Both the position numbers and the translations under genes were made by a program. From the NCBI GenBank assembly GCA_902595725.1, contig CACJRJ010000009.1, forward strand, positions 1 through 52,330: DNA of 52,330 nt, written 5' to 3'. Positions within the stretch are counted from its first letter, which is position 1. Each line of letters opens with the position of its first letter. Below are positions 1-9,417 of this stretch, one piece after another. Origin of the DNA: an uncultured Pelagibacteraceae bacterium (GTDB lineage: Bacteria > Pseudomonadota > Alphaproteobacteria > Pelagibacterales > Pelagibacteraceae). The notes under the pieces were generated by a model. That model did not search any database. It saw only the letters and a program-made list of their open reading frames with translations, and was not told where the DNA came from.

Positions 1-265
1 AATACTTTAATAATTCATTCTTTTTTATCATCTCCTTTATTATAGAATTTTTGGCAATTTCTTTGAGTTCATTTTTTGGAACATCTTTTAAGCTAGTATT
101 TAATGCTATTAAATAATCTTTTTCTTTTTCAATATCAATATTTGTTAAAATTTCATTACCAATCTTCAATTCAATAATTATTTTTTTTTCTGAAATTGAA
201 TTATTCGTTAATAATAAAAATACTAATAGTGTATAAAAAATATTCGAAAAAATTATTTTTTTCAT
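1..265 (-). CDS. surA: SurA-like periplasmic chaperone/isomerase, N-terminal fragment
   Basis: An open frame starts with ATG at 265 and runs off the window's left edge, giving 88 residues. It opens with a signal peptide (MKK, then a run of I/L/F residues ending near NNSIS). After that comes a segment resembling the N-terminal chaperone domain of SurA, with an IGNEILTNIDIEKE stretch like the SurA start where the protein asks for a non-redundant export helper. Known family role: periplasmic folding of outer-membrane proteins, including LptD. It lies directly downstream of lptD with no spacer, as in many proteobacteria. The parvulin domains are outside the window, so the assignment rests on the N-terminus and on synteny. 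Confidence 0.7.
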   Translation of the reverse strand, partial: MKKIIFSNIFYTLLVFLLLTNNSISEKKIIIELKIGNEILTNIDIEKEKDYLIALNTSLKDVPKNELKEIAKNSIIKEMIKKNELLKY

Positions 266-2635
266 TTATTTAATATAAGGAGAAATAACTTTTCCAAATG
301 GAATAATTTTAATTGAAAATAATAAATTCTCTTCGGGTTTTAAATCTCCATCTGTATAATAATTTTTATTATATTCTAGAGCAGCAGTTAAACAATCATT
401 TTGATATTCATAGATTAAATTATAATAATTAGTTATATTTTTGTCTAAGTTTTTAGATGTACCAAAACTCAATGATTTATTTTGATCAAAACTCAATTTT
501 GTAGTATTTGATAAATAACTATCTTGACTTAAATAATTATCTTCCTCTAAAAATTCAAAAGATGTTACAAAATTATTTATATTTATATTTGTTTTTATTA
601 AATTATAATTTGAAGCATTCAAATTTTTATCTAAGGAAAATTGATAATTGAAATCAAAATATTTTGAGGGGATAAAATTAAAATTTCCAATTAAATCTGA
701 TCTTTTATTTGAAAAACCATAAATTGTTGGTAAATCTGGATTTTTATTAAGTCTTAATATATTTGCTAGAGATAAACTGTAAACATTTTCATTTTTTTTA
801 TTTTTTGATGTGTATTCAAAACCTGCAGTTAAAGATTCACCACCTTCAACAGCTGTATCGTCAATTCTATCAATAGAATAAATATTTTCGTAAGTAATTT
901 TTTTATTTAAATTTGAATTATTTTTTGTTTCATTTGGGCTATATCTTAAGGACAGTTTAGGAGATAAATAGTTGGTATAAAATTTATTTTCTTTTTTTAG
1001 TGGGAGTTGATAGTTCAATGCTAAAGCAGAAAGTAATTTTTGATCTCCACCATTTCTAAATTTATCTGAATTTTGTGCATCAGAGTTCAAATTTCTAATT
1101 AATAACTCATAATTTGTCTGCAAGCCATCTATATTAGAATTAATTTTTGAGTAAGATAAAAATTTTACATCATTTATTAAAACATTTTCATCAATATTTG
1201 TTTCATACATTTTTTTATATCCTCTAGAACTAAAATCCACTTCTCCGTTTATTTCACTATTAGTGTATAATCTTTTTTCATATTGAAAATTCGGAAACAC
1301 ATATTCAAATCTATCAGATTTATTTTTATTTAGATCTTCATAAACTTCAAAACTGATATTTAAAGAGCTATTATCGTTATCAGATCCATAAGTAAAATAT
1401 GAGTTTAAAGATGAATAATCACTTATAATTGGAGAATTGATATTTTGTGATTTTAAATAGCTATCGTTGGTAACTTTTTCTATATGAAAATCTAACGTTT
1501 TATTTTGATTTTTTGATGACAAATCAGCAAAAAAATGATTTTTTATACTATTTCCATCACCATAAACACTGAAATCAAAAATTAAGTCTGAATTTTTGTT
1601 TGCCTGCCTATATTCTGTTTGAACTAATGCTTCATTATTAAAAAATAATCTAGGAGAAAAAGTCAAATCTTTTCTATCTGATATGACTTTATAATATGGA
1701 ATTTGTAACGATGTTCCAGAATTACTCGAACTTTGAAAACTCGGCATTAAAAAACCAGATTGACGCTTTACTGTTGGGTCAGGATGAAAAAAATAAGGAA
1801 AATATAAAATTGGTTTATCATATATTTTTAGCCAAGCATTTTTGTACTCTATTTTTCTTTCCTTCTTTTTATGAACAATTTCCTCAGCATAAATAGCCCA
1901 TGGTGGGCATTTATCTTTATCTTGTTTGCACGTCGTAAAGCTTCCTTTAAATACTTTTGTTTCATTGTTTTCGGAAATTAAGCTTTTTGCTTTTAATCTT
2001 GGATCATTATCGTTATTTCCAAACAAATCATCCTTAAAATCAATAGATATATCCGAGCCTAAAAATTTATTTTCTTTTAAGTTTACTACAGCAAAACTTA
2101 AATAGTATTGATTATTTAAGCTATCAAATAACGATAAATCTTTTGCTTTAAGTATATTGTTATCTATATCAAACTCAAATTTACTAAAGGAAAAACTGTT
2201 GTTATTTTGATCAATAATATTTGATTTATTTTGCGAATAAATTTTTGATAAATTTCTTTCATAAATTAAATCTAAACTTTTTATAATGTATTCATCTTGT
2301 ATTTTAGAATTTGTTTTTCCTTTTGATATAATTTTTTCAATATTTTTATAATAAACATACTCTTCTCCTTCTGTAAAAATATTATTTTTTTTATCTTTTA
2401 TTTTAACATTTCCAAAAACTCTTAGTATATTTTTTTTTTTATCATAACTTAATTCATCACTGTTTATTTCAATTCCATCATTTGAAATTATTTTTACTCC
2501 TTTTTTAGCCTCAGTAACATTCCCTTTTTCTAGAATTTTGATTTCTGTAGACTCAATTGTAAATTCATTGGCATTTAAGGAATTTCCAAAAATAAAAATA
2601 AATTGTAGAAGAAATATAAAAATTTTATTTTTCAT
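266..2635 (-). CDS. lptD: LPS-assembly outer membrane protein LptD
   Basis: This 789-residue protein has a signal peptide (about residues 1-22). An OstA/LptA-like jellyroll follows to about residue 200, then a long beta-barrel region of alternating polar and aromatic strands. Known role: it forms the outer-membrane translocon that inserts lipopolysaccharide. A conserved stretch around residues 270-300 (YFPYFFHPDP, then GFLMPSF) is typical of the family. Only three cysteines are visible, C236, C243 and C748. This permits the disulfide between N-terminal domain and barrel known from E. coli LptD, but with fewer cysteines. Its start overlaps the end of lptG by 11 bases, which suggests one lptF-lptG-lptD-surA transcript. 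Confidence 0.92.
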   Translation of the reverse strand: MKNKIFIFLLQFIFIFGNSLNANEFTIESTEIKILEKGNVTEAKKGVKIISNDGIEINSDELSYDKKKNILRVFGNVKIKDKKNNIFTEGEEYVYYKNIEKIISKGKTNSKIQDEYIIKSLDLIYERNLSKIYSQNKSNIIDQNNNSFSFSKFEFDIDNNILKAKDLSLFDSLNNQYYLSFAVVNLKENKFLGSDISIDFKDDLFGNNDNDPRLKAKSLISENNETKVFKGSFTTCKQDKDKCPPWAIYAEEIVHKKKERKIEYKNAWLKIYDKPILYFPYFFHPDPTVKRQSGFLMPSFQSSSNSGTSLQIPYYKVISDRKDLTFSPRLFFNNEALVQTEYRQANKNSDLIFDFSVYGDGNSIKNHFFADLSSKNQNKTLDFHIEKVTNDSYLKSQNINSPIISDYSSLNSYFTYGSDNDNSSLNISFEVYEDLNKNKSDRFEYVFPNFQYEKRLYTNSEINGEVDFSSRGYKKMYETNIDENVLINDVKFLSYSKINSNIDGLQTNYELLIRNLNSDAQNSDKFRNGGDQKLLSALALNYQLPLKKENKFYTNYLSPKLSLRYSPNETKNNSNLNKKITYENIYSIDRIDDTAVEGGESLTAGFEYTSKNKKNENVYSLSLANILRLNKNPDLPTIYGFSNKRSDLIGNFNFIPSKYFDFNYQFSLDKNLNASNYNLIKTNININNFVTSFEFLEEDNYLSQDSYLSNTTKLSFDQNKSLSFGTSKNLDKNITNYYNLIYEYQNDCLTAALEYNKNYYTDGDLKPEENLLFSIKIIPFGKVISPYIK

Positions 2636-3707
2636 TAATTTTAACCAATAAGATAAAACACAATAAACTTAAAACTATCATAGGGAAACTCACAGATAAC
2701 CATATTGAAGTCCTTTCAGATAAACCAAGCAAACTAAAGAAATAGTTAATATAATATATTATAACAGAAGATATAATTCCTATGGAAAGATTAAAAAATT
2801 TCGTACTTTTATTATTAAAACTAAACATCAAAATTGATCCTAACGTTGCCATAATTGAAATAAATATAGGGAATATATATAACTTATATAAATGTGATTT
2901 AATTTCAAGATTAGATAATCCAAGTTTTTTGTAATCATCAGTAAGATTGATTAATTGAATTATATTTAGCGAACTCAAATTAGAAAAGATACTATTTAAT
3001 TTTTCTCTATTAAAATTAGTATTTACTTCCAATTTGTCTAGAATTTCTTTTTTTCCATCTTCAAAGAAAATTTTTACTTTACTAAGCTGCCATTTATTGT
3101 TTTCTATATTTGCTTCGTCTGAAATGATAATACTTTTTAAGGAAAAATTTGAATCCAACTGATTAATTGTGACGTTTTTTAAGGTATTATTTTTGAATTC
3201 ATCTGCGTTTATAACATAAGTATTATTTTCGTATTCGTCTTTAATCCATAACCCATTATCATTTATAGCTGCCAAGTATTTATTATCATTTGTGAATTTA
3301 TTTTTTATTGATAGGTAATTATATTTTAGATTTGATGAAAAGGTATAGAAGCAAGTAGAAATAAATATACCAATGCCAATCGTAGCATAAATAAGAAATC
3401 TTATTAAAGAAAAATTATCTATACCTGCAATTTTTAGTAAATTTAATTCTTCCTTTTCATTTAAATTTATAAAAAATAATTGTGAAGCAATTAAAGTTAT
3501 AAAAGGAAATATTTCGAATATTAGAGAAGGAGTATTTAAAAAAGTTAAAAGAATAGGATAGTAAAGATTAACATTATATTCTTTTAAAAAAGTAATTTCT
3601 TGCAGTATATTTAAAATGAAGCTTAATGAAAAAAAAATAAAAGTAGTTAACAGAAAATATTTTAAATAAGATTTTAAAATATAAAATTTATATATTGGTA
3701 ATTTCAT
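2625..3707 (-). CDS. lptG: LPS export ABC transporter permease LptG
   Basis: This 360-residue member of the YjgP/YjgQ family has N-terminal membrane helices (about residues 13-30, 48-75 and 98-120), a periplasmic beta-rich domain (about 125-260) and three more helices at the C-terminus. Known role: with LptF and the LptB ATPase it extracts lipopolysaccharide from the inner membrane. It follows lptF by 6 bases and overlaps lptD. LptF and LptG resemble each other; I call this one LptG from its second position and the NLEIKSHLYKLY stretch before the C-terminal helices. lptB, lptC and lptA are not in the window. Confidence 0.9.
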   Translation of the reverse strand: MKLPIYKFYILKSYLKYFLLTTFIFFSLSFILNILQEITFLKEYNVNLYYPILLTFLNTPSLIFEIFPFITLIASQLFFINLNEKEELNLLKIAGIDNFSLIRFLIYATIGIGIFISTCFYTFSSNLKYNYLSIKNKFTNDNKYLAAINDNGLWIKDEYENNTYVINADEFKNNTLKNVTINQLDSNFSLKSIIISDEANIENNKWQLSKVKIFFEDGKKEILDKLEVNTNFNREKLNSIFSNLSSLNIIQLINLTDDYKKLGLSNLEIKSHLYKLYIFPIFISIMATLGSILMFSFNNKSTKFFNLSIGIISSVIIYYINYFFSLLGLSERTSIWLSVSFPMIVLSLLCFILLVKINEK

Positions 3708-3713
3708 AATATT

Positions 3714-4829
3714 CTAAATTTTTTTTAATTTAATAAATATAAAATAAGAAATTATACTTATTAAAAAAGGTAATAATGTAAAAATTGATTTATTAAAATT
3801 ATAAAATGATAATATATTTGAAGATCCCTCAGAAAATGCAATTAACATAAAGCCAATCAAAAATATTACTATTTTAAATTTAAAAAAATTAAATTGAGTC
3901 TTTGATTTTATAATTAAACAGCTTGCAACAAAAGCTGATAAAATTATATAAAATGGAATAACTAATCTTTTATATATTTCCTGAATAACTGGATTAATAG
4001 ATTCCTTATTACATTTAAATAATCTTTCTGAAAAGCCTTTTTGATTATTTAAAAATGAATTAAAACATTCAATTAATTTAGCTGAATTTGTTTCTTGAAT
4101 TTTTGGAAAAACTGTAGATTTAGTATCATATCTTGATAAATTGAATTCAGATTTTTCAAATTTAATTATGTTTGTATTATTACTGTCCACATTAATTAAT
4201 CTTCCGTTGTATAATATCAAATAAAAAGATTGATTTTTTTTTACTAATATACCTTTTTTTGCAGTTATTATTTTTGATTTTGAACCATCAAGATTTTCTT
4301 TAATAAAAATATTTTTTATAAATCCTTGATTATCTTTCTTTTCAACAAATATTGTTAAGTTATTTGCTGCATCGTTAAAATGCTGAGTTTTTATTAAAGA
4401 TGGAAAATAGTCAATGTTTGAATCTCTAATGTAAGATTTAGCTAGATCTTGGGTTTTTGGAACAACTAAAGCACTAAAAAACAAACTAATTATTAAAAAT
4501 AAAAAAGAAAACTTAATTATTTTATTTATAAATTCGGTCTTTTTTATTCCATAAGACCAAAATATTAATATTTCATTATTTTCCTCATATTTTGATATGG
4601 TAAAAAAAACAGAAATAAAAAATACAAATAAAATTAATCGATTAAAAATCTTTGGCAAAGACAATAGTGAATACATAAAATATACCTTCATACTGTGTCC
4701 ATCCTCAGATACAAAATCCAGGTAATTTACAGACTGTATAACCCAAACAATTAGAGTTAAGGAAAGAGATGTAATTATAAAAAAATATGTAATATCTTTA
4801 AAAATATTTCTAAAAATTAATTTTTTCAT
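3714..4829 (-). CDS. lptF: LPS export ABC transporter permease LptF
   Basis: This 371-residue YjgP/YjgQ permease is the first gene of the minus-strand lpt group. It has an N-terminal helix (about 12-30), helices near 50-75 and 100-122, a periplasmic domain and a C-terminal helix bundle. The IYKRLVIPFYII stretch near residue 285 matches the family's conserved entry into the second membrane half. The start ATG at 4829 is 60 bases from the divergent pepA start, so the promoters of both units must lie in that spacer. The operon order lptF-lptG-lptD-surA next to pepA is a common proteobacterial arrangement. Confidence 0.9.
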   Translation of the reverse strand: MKKLIFRNIFKDITYFFIITSLSLTLIVWVIQSVNYLDFVSEDGHSMKVYFMYSLLSLPKIFNRLILFVFFISVFFTISKYEENNEILIFWSYGIKKTEFINKIIKFSFLFLIISLFFSALVVPKTQDLAKSYIRDSNIDYFPSLIKTQHFNDAANNLTIFVEKKDNQGFIKNIFIKENLDGSKSKIITAKKGILVKKNQSFYLILYNGRLINVDSNNTNIIKFEKSEFNLSRYDTKSTVFPKIQETNSAKLIECFNSFLNNQKGFSERLFKCNKESINPVIQEIYKRLVIPFYIILSAFVASCLIIKSKTQFNFFKFKIVIFLIGFMLIAFSEGSSNILSFYNFNKSIFTLLPFLISIISYFIFIKLKKI

Positions 4830-4889
4830 TGAAATTTATAATTTTGATACATATATACGTTTCAACCTATACTATATTATTTAATACAA

Positions 4890-6353
4890 ATGACTTTAAA
4901 AATAAATTATTTAGATCACCAAAATAGTTTTTTTAAGAATAGAGCACTATTTTTAATGAAAGATACTAAAATTTCAGATTTTAAAGGTATTTTTGACGAT
5001 AAAATAAATCAAAAAATACTAAATTACTTAAAAAAAAGCAAAAATATAAAAAAAAATAAAATTGAAACAATAAGCCCAGATTTTGATCAAAAAATCATTA
5101 TTATATTTTTGGGAGGTAAGAATGAAGATCAAAACTCAGAAAAACTAGGAGCTAAGTTTTATGACTATATTAAAAAAAATGAAATTAAAAATATATCTAT
5201 ACAAGGTTCTAATTTTTCTTCAATAAATAATAAAATTAATTTAAATGATTTTTTACATGGCGCTGAATTAAAAGCTTATGAATTTAATTTATATAAAACA
5301 AAAAAAAATAAAAAAGAAATCAATATAAATATTTTAAAAAGTAAAAATAATATCAATCAAAAAATTAAATCAAAATTAGATGCAATTTTAAGCGGCGTTA
5401 ATTTTACAAAAGATTTAGTTTCTGAACCTGGAAATATTTTGCATCCTGATGAATATGCAAAAAGATTAATTAAATTAAAAAAGCTTGGAATAAAAGTAAC
5501 AGTTTATGATAAAAATAAATTAAAAAAATTGGGATTCAATGCTTTGCTTGGCGTTGGTCAAGGAAGTGTAAGAGGATCATATCTCGTTACGATGGAATGG
5601 AATGGAACAAAATCTAAATCTAAACCCTTAGCTTTTGTTGGAAAAGGAGTTTGTTTTGACACTGGTGGTTATTCACTAAAGCCAGCAAGATTTATGGAAG
5701 ATATGACTTATGATATGGCAGGCTCAGCTGCTGTAGTAGGTTTAATGAAAACTTTAGCTTTAAGAAAAGCAAAAGTTAATGCAGTTGGTGCAGTAGGCCT
5801 TGTTGAAAATATGGTAAGTGGAAATGCTCAAAGACCAGGTGATATTGTAAAATCTTATAGCGGAAAAACTATAGAAGTACTAAATACTGATGCTGAAGGA
5901 AGATTAGTTTTAGCAGACGCTTTAACTTTCACTGAAAAAAAATTTAAACCTAAATTAATAGTTGATTTGGCAACTTTAACTGGTGCTATCATTGTTTCTT
6001 TGGGCTCAGAGTACGCAGGACTTTTTTCTAACGACGATAAACTATCAAAACAACTACTTAAAGCTGGTGAAAATGTTGATGAAAAATTATGGAGAATGCC
6101 TCTTCACAAAAACTTTGATAAACTTATGGATTCTAAAAATGCAGATATGCAAAATATAAATTATGTAGGAGGTGCTGGCTCAACAACAGCAGCACAATTT
6201 TTACAGAGATTTATTATTAATAAAACTCCATGGGCGCATCTTGATATAGCAGGAATGGCTTTTTCAAAATACGCAGGAGCTTTAAATTCAGGTGGAGCAA
6301 CAGGTTATGGAGTAAGATTATTAAATAAATTTGTTGAGGATAATTATGAGTAA
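4890..6353 (+). CDS. pepA: Leucyl aminopeptidase (M17 family)
   Basis: This 487-residue cytosolic M17 metallopeptidase removes N-terminal amino acids from peptides using two metal ions. The catalytic C-terminal domain shows K252 and D257 in KGVCFDTGG and the family signature NTDAEGRLVLADAL with D334 and E336, all metal or active-site positions in known PepA structures. The first about 170 residues are the variable N-terminal domain and are very lysine- and asparagine-rich. It is divergent from lptF and overlaps the start of ndk by 8 bases. PepA can also act as a DNA-binding protein in E. coli; nothing here shows whether that holds. Confidence 0.95.
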   Translation: MTLKINYLDHQNSFFKNRALFLMKDTKISDFKGIFDDKINQKILNYLKKSKNIKKNKIETISPDFDQKIIIIFLGGKNEDQNSEKLGAKFYDYIKKNEIKNISIQGSNFSSINNKINLNDFLHGAELKAYEFNLYKTKKNKKEININILKSKNNINQKIKSKLDAILSGVNFTKDLVSEPGNILHPDEYAKRLIKLKKLGIKVTVYDKNKLKKLGFNALLGVGQGSVRGSYLVTMEWNGTKSKSKPLAFVGKGVCFDTGGYSLKPARFMEDMTYDMAGSAAVVGLMKTLALRKAKVNAVGAVGLVENMVSGNAQRPGDIVKSYSGKTIEVLNTDAEGRLVLADALTFTEKKFKPKLIVDLATLTGAIIVSLGSEYAGLFSNDDKLSKQLLKAGENVDEKLWRMPLHKNFDKLMDSKNADMQNINYVGGAGSTTAAQFLQRFIINKTPWAHLDIAGMAFSKYAGALNSGGATGYGVRLLNKFVEDNYE

Positions 6354-6756
6354 TACAGAGCAAACACTTTCAATAATAAAACCAGATGCAGTAGAAAGAA
6401 ATCTGGCTGAAAAAATTAAAGAAGAGTTTAAAAAAGATGGTTTTAAAATATTTAAACAAAAAAAAATTAAACTTGAAAAACATGAAGCTGAAAAATTTTA
6501 TCAAGTTCACCAGTCTAAGCCTTTTTATAACGATCTATGTTCTTATTTATCATCAGGTCCAATTGTCGTTATGATATTAGAGAGAGAGAATGCTATATTA
6601 AAAAATAGAGAGTTAATGGGGGCAACTGACCCAACTAAGGCAGAGGAAGGTACCATTAGAAAAAAATATGGAATATCTATAGATAAAAACTCTGTTCATG
6701 GTTCAGATAGCGCAGAAAATGCTAAAATTGAAATTGATTTTTTTTTTAAAGACTAG
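6346..6756 (+). CDS. ndk: Nucleoside diphosphate kinase
   Basis: This 136-residue enzyme exchanges the terminal phosphate between nucleoside tri- and diphosphates. The frame could be read from an upstream TTG at 6331, but ATG at 6346 gives MSNTEQTLSIIKPDAVERN, which matches the usual family N-terminus, so I chose it. The active-site histidine lies in SVHGSDS (normally NVHGSDS) near the C-terminus. The gene starts inside the last codons of pepA, so translation is probably coupled. Its 3' end overlaps the convergent purN by 11 bases. In many proteobacteria holC lies between pepA and ndk; it is absent here. Confidence 0.95.
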   Translation: MSNTEQTLSIIKPDAVERNLAEKIKEEFKKDGFKIFKQKKIKLEKHEAEKFYQVHQSKPFYNDLCSYLSSGPIVVMILERENAILKNRELMGATDPTKAEEGTIRKKYGISIDKNSVHGSDSAENAKIEIDFFFKD

Positions 6757-7333
6757 TTTCAATAAATTTCCTAATAGCTATTGGATAAATCAAATTTTCA
6801 ACTTTTAGAACTCTTTTAGCTAAGGAATATTCATTATCTTTTTTTAAAACTTTAATTCTTTTTTGTAAAATTATTTTACCAGAGTCAAGTTTTGAGTTGA
6901 CTAAATGGACTGTGCAGCCAGTAAATTTGTCTTTATTTTTTATTACTCTTTTATGAGTATTTAAACCTTTGTATCTAGGCAGTAAAGATGGGTGGATATT
7001 TAAAATCTTATTTTTATAAATATTTATTATTTTTCTTGATAAAATTTTCATAAATCCTGCTAAACAAATTAAGCTAATTTTATTTTTTTTTAAACTTATC
7101 AAAATTTTATTTTCCGCTTTATTTTTATTTTTATAGTTAACTACTAAAAAATTTATTTTATGTTTTTTTGCATAATTTAAACCTTTTGCATTTTTGTTAT
7201 TACAAATAACTAAAGCTATCTTAATTGGAGAATTTTTTTTTTTTGAAAACTCAATAAGAGAATTTAGATTAGTTCCTCTACCTGAGATAAAAACAGAAAC
7301 AACTAGCTTTTTTTTACCATTCAATTTTTCCAT
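6746..7333 (-). CDS. purN: Phosphoribosylglycinamide formyltransferase
   Basis: This 195-residue enzyme transfers a formyl group from 10-formyl-tetrahydrofolate to GAR, the third step of purine synthesis. It has the N-terminal FISGRGTNLNSL phosphate-binding loop and the catalytic Asn-His pair in NIHPSLLPRYKG. The catalytic Asp lies in KLDSGKI. It follows purM with a 20-base overlap, so the two form one unit, and its 3' end overlaps ndk on the other strand. The protein is extremely rich in lysine and isoleucine, fitting the window's base composition. Confidence 0.95.
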   Translation of the reverse strand: MEKLNGKKKLVVSVFISGRGTNLNSLIEFSKKKNSPIKIALVICNNKNAKGLNYAKKHKINFLVVNYKNKNKAENKILISLKKNKISLICLAGFMKILSRKIINIYKNKILNIHPSLLPRYKGLNTHKRVIKNKDKFTGCTVHLVNSKLDSGKIILQKRIKVLKKDNEYSLAKRVLKVENLIYPIAIRKFIETSL

Positions 7334-8339
7334 TTAAATTAATATTTTTTTTTCCTCTAGCTATTTTTCCTATTACATAAGGTTGAAAATCTTTTGTAAA
7401 ATATTTTTTTATTTTTTTTAAATTTTGTGGTTTTACGATTATACAAAAACCAATACCACAATTAAAAGTTCTTATCATTTCTTTATCACTTATTCCTTGC
7501 GAGTGTAACCATTTAAAAATTTTTTTTGGCCTTACCTTATCTAAATAAATCCGTGCCGATAATTTAGTAGGTAAAATTCTTACAATATTTCCTTCGAAGC
7601 CTCCACCAGTTATATTTACACATCCATTTATTAATTTTTTATCAACTAATTTTAAAATTTCTTTTACATAAATTTTTGTAGGTTTCATTAATTCTTTTTT
7701 TAAAAATTTATTTTTTTTTAATTTTATTTTTTTTTTTTTTAAAATGTATCTAATTAGTGAAAAACCATTTGAATGAACTCCGCTTGATGGAATACCAATT
7801 ATTAAATCATTTACTTTTATTTTTGATTTATCTAAAATTTTTTTTTTATCTACCAATCCAACTGAAAAGCCAGCAATATCAAATTTTCCTTTTGAGTAAG
7901 TTCCAGGCATTTCTGCGGTCTCGCCACCAACTAGTTCACAATTCGAAATTTTGCATCCTTTATTTACGCCTTTAATTATTTGATTTAACTTTTTTAAATT
8001 AATTTTATCTATTGAAATATAATCTAAAAAAATTATCGGTTTAGCGCCTTGGACGATTAGATCATTTACGCACATCGCTACAAGATCAATTCCAATTGTA
8101 TCAAATTTATTTAATTCATTTGCAATTTCGATTTTAGTCCCAACCCCATCAGTACTAGCTACTATTTGTGGATTCTTTATATTTTTTGGAATATTCGTTA
8201 TTGAGCCAAAACCACCAATATTTTGAAAATTCTTATTATTTTGTCTTTTTTTTGATAGTGAAGATATAAACTTTACGAAATTATCTGCAGCTTTAATATT
8301 AACGCCGCTCTTTTCGTATGTTAGGTTATTGTTTTTCAT
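7314..8339 (-). CDS. purM: Phosphoribosylformylglycinamidine cyclo-ligase (AIR synthase)
   Basis: This protein of about 341 residues makes aminoimidazole ribotide from FGAM with ATP. It shows the PurM signatures ATST-like DGVGTKIEIA, GGETAEMPGTY and a Gly-rich NITGGGFEGN. A TTG at 8348 would add three residues; I prefer ATG at 8339, which gives MKNNNLTYEKSGVNI. That ATG overlaps by two bases the ATG of the divergent DUF2066 gene, so no intergenic promoter region exists and each promoter must lie in the other's coding sequence. purM and purN form one unit. Confidence 0.94.
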   Translation of the reverse strand: MKNNNLTYEKSGVNIKAADNFVKFISSLSKKRQNNKNFQNIGGFGSITNIPKNIKNPQIVASTDGVGTKIEIANELNKFDTIGIDLVAMCVNDLIVQGAKPIIFLDYISIDKINLKKLNQIIKGVNKGCKISNCELVGGETAEMPGTYSKGKFDIAGFSVGLVDKKKILDKSKIKVNDLIIGIPSSGVHSNGFSLIRYILKKKKIKLKKNKFLKKELMKPTKIYVKEILKLVDKKLINGCVNITGGGFEGNIVRILPTKLSARIYLDKVRPKKIFKWLHSQGISDKEMIRTFNCGIGFCIIVKPQNLKKIKKYFTKDFQPYVIGKIARGKKNINLNGKIEW

Positions 8340-9417
8340 GTTTGTCAATATTTTTAAAATAAAAAATAAATTTAATATTTCAGTTTATATATTCTTTTTA
8401 TTTTTCTTAATAATTTTTGCTAAGTTTTCCACAATTGAAGCAAGTGCTAACACTTATAAAATAGCAGATTTAGAGATATCCAAACCTTATGATAAAAATT
8501 TTAATAAAGAAGAAATCATTGACATTGCATTTGAGAAAGCTTTTCATCAACTCATTTTAAGAATTACAACAATTGAAAAAAATCAAATCCAAAAATTATC
8601 AAGTCTGAAAAATATTTATAGTTTAGTTGAATCTTTTTCAATTGTAGATGAAAAATTTGTTGATAATAAATATATTTCAATATTTGAAGTAGAGTTTAAC
8701 AAAAAAAAATTATTTAATTATTTGCAAAATAAAAACATTTTTCCATCAATACCTAAAGATAAAGATTTACTTTTAATACCTATTTTAATTAATAATGAAA
8801 AAAATCAGGTATTGTTATTTTCTGAGAATTCATTTTATACAAACTGGAACAAATCAGATGAGAATTATTTCCTATTAAATTATATATTACCCAACGAAGA
8901 TATTGAGGATATTAACTTAATAAAAAAAAATATTAAAAATATTGAAGATTACAATTTTAATGAAATTATATCAAAATATGCAATTGATGATTATATAATA
9001 TTAATCTTATTTCAAAAAGACAAAAATTTTAACGCACTAATGAAAATTAATTTAAATAATAAATTAATTATATCAAATAAAAAATTTACTTGGGACGAAA
9101 ATCAACCTGTTGAAAATGTAATTAAAAATTTAAAATTAGAATTTGAAAATCATTGGAAAAAATTAAATATAATAAATACTTCAATAAAGTTACCAATTAC
9201 TATTTCAGTTAATTCAAAAAATTATAATTTAGTTAAAGAGTTAGAAATAAAACTTCAAGATTTAGACTTAGTTTCATCCTATTATATTGATTACTTTTCG
9301 AATCAAGAAGTAATCTACAAAATAATATACAATAGCACTCCAAATAAGTTTATAAATGAATTCAAAAATAGTAATATTAAATTAAACACTAATAGTTCAA
9401 TTTGGAGTGTTGAGTGA
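8338..9417 (+). CDS. DUF2066 domain-containing exported protein
   Basis: This protein of about 359 residues has an N-terminal hydrophobic segment (about 15-32) that looks like a signal peptide or anchor, cleaved perhaps after IEASA. The region after it (AFEKAFHQLILRITT) resembles DUF2066 proteins, which in proteobacteria sit just upstream of hda. The molecular function is unknown. A TTG at 8329 is in frame, but ATG at 8338 gives a better leader. Its last four bases (GTGA) overlap the GTG start of the next gene, indicating coupled translation. The link to the DnaA regulator downstream is positional only. Confidence 0.7.
   Translation: MFVNIFKIKNKFNISVYIFFLFFLIIFAKFSTIEASANTYKIADLEISKPYDKNFNKEEIIDIAFEKAFHQLILRITTIEKNQIQKLSSLKNIYSLVESFSIVDEKFVDNKYISIFEVEFNKKKLFNYLQNKNIFPSIPKDKDLLLIPILINNEKNQVLLFSENSFYTNWNKSDENYFLLNYILPNEDIEDINLIKKNIKNIEDYNFNEIISKYAIDDYIILILFQKDKNFNALMKINLNNKLIISNKKFTWDENQPVENVIKNLKLEFENHWKKLNIINTSIKLPITISVNSKNYNLVKELEIKLQDLDLVSSYYIDYFSNQEVIYKIIYNSTPNKFINEFKNSNIKLNTNSSIWSVE

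Noticed and set aside
1696-1896. Plus-strand ORF inside lptD
   Set aside because: It is short, low-complexity and antisense to conserved LptD sequence.
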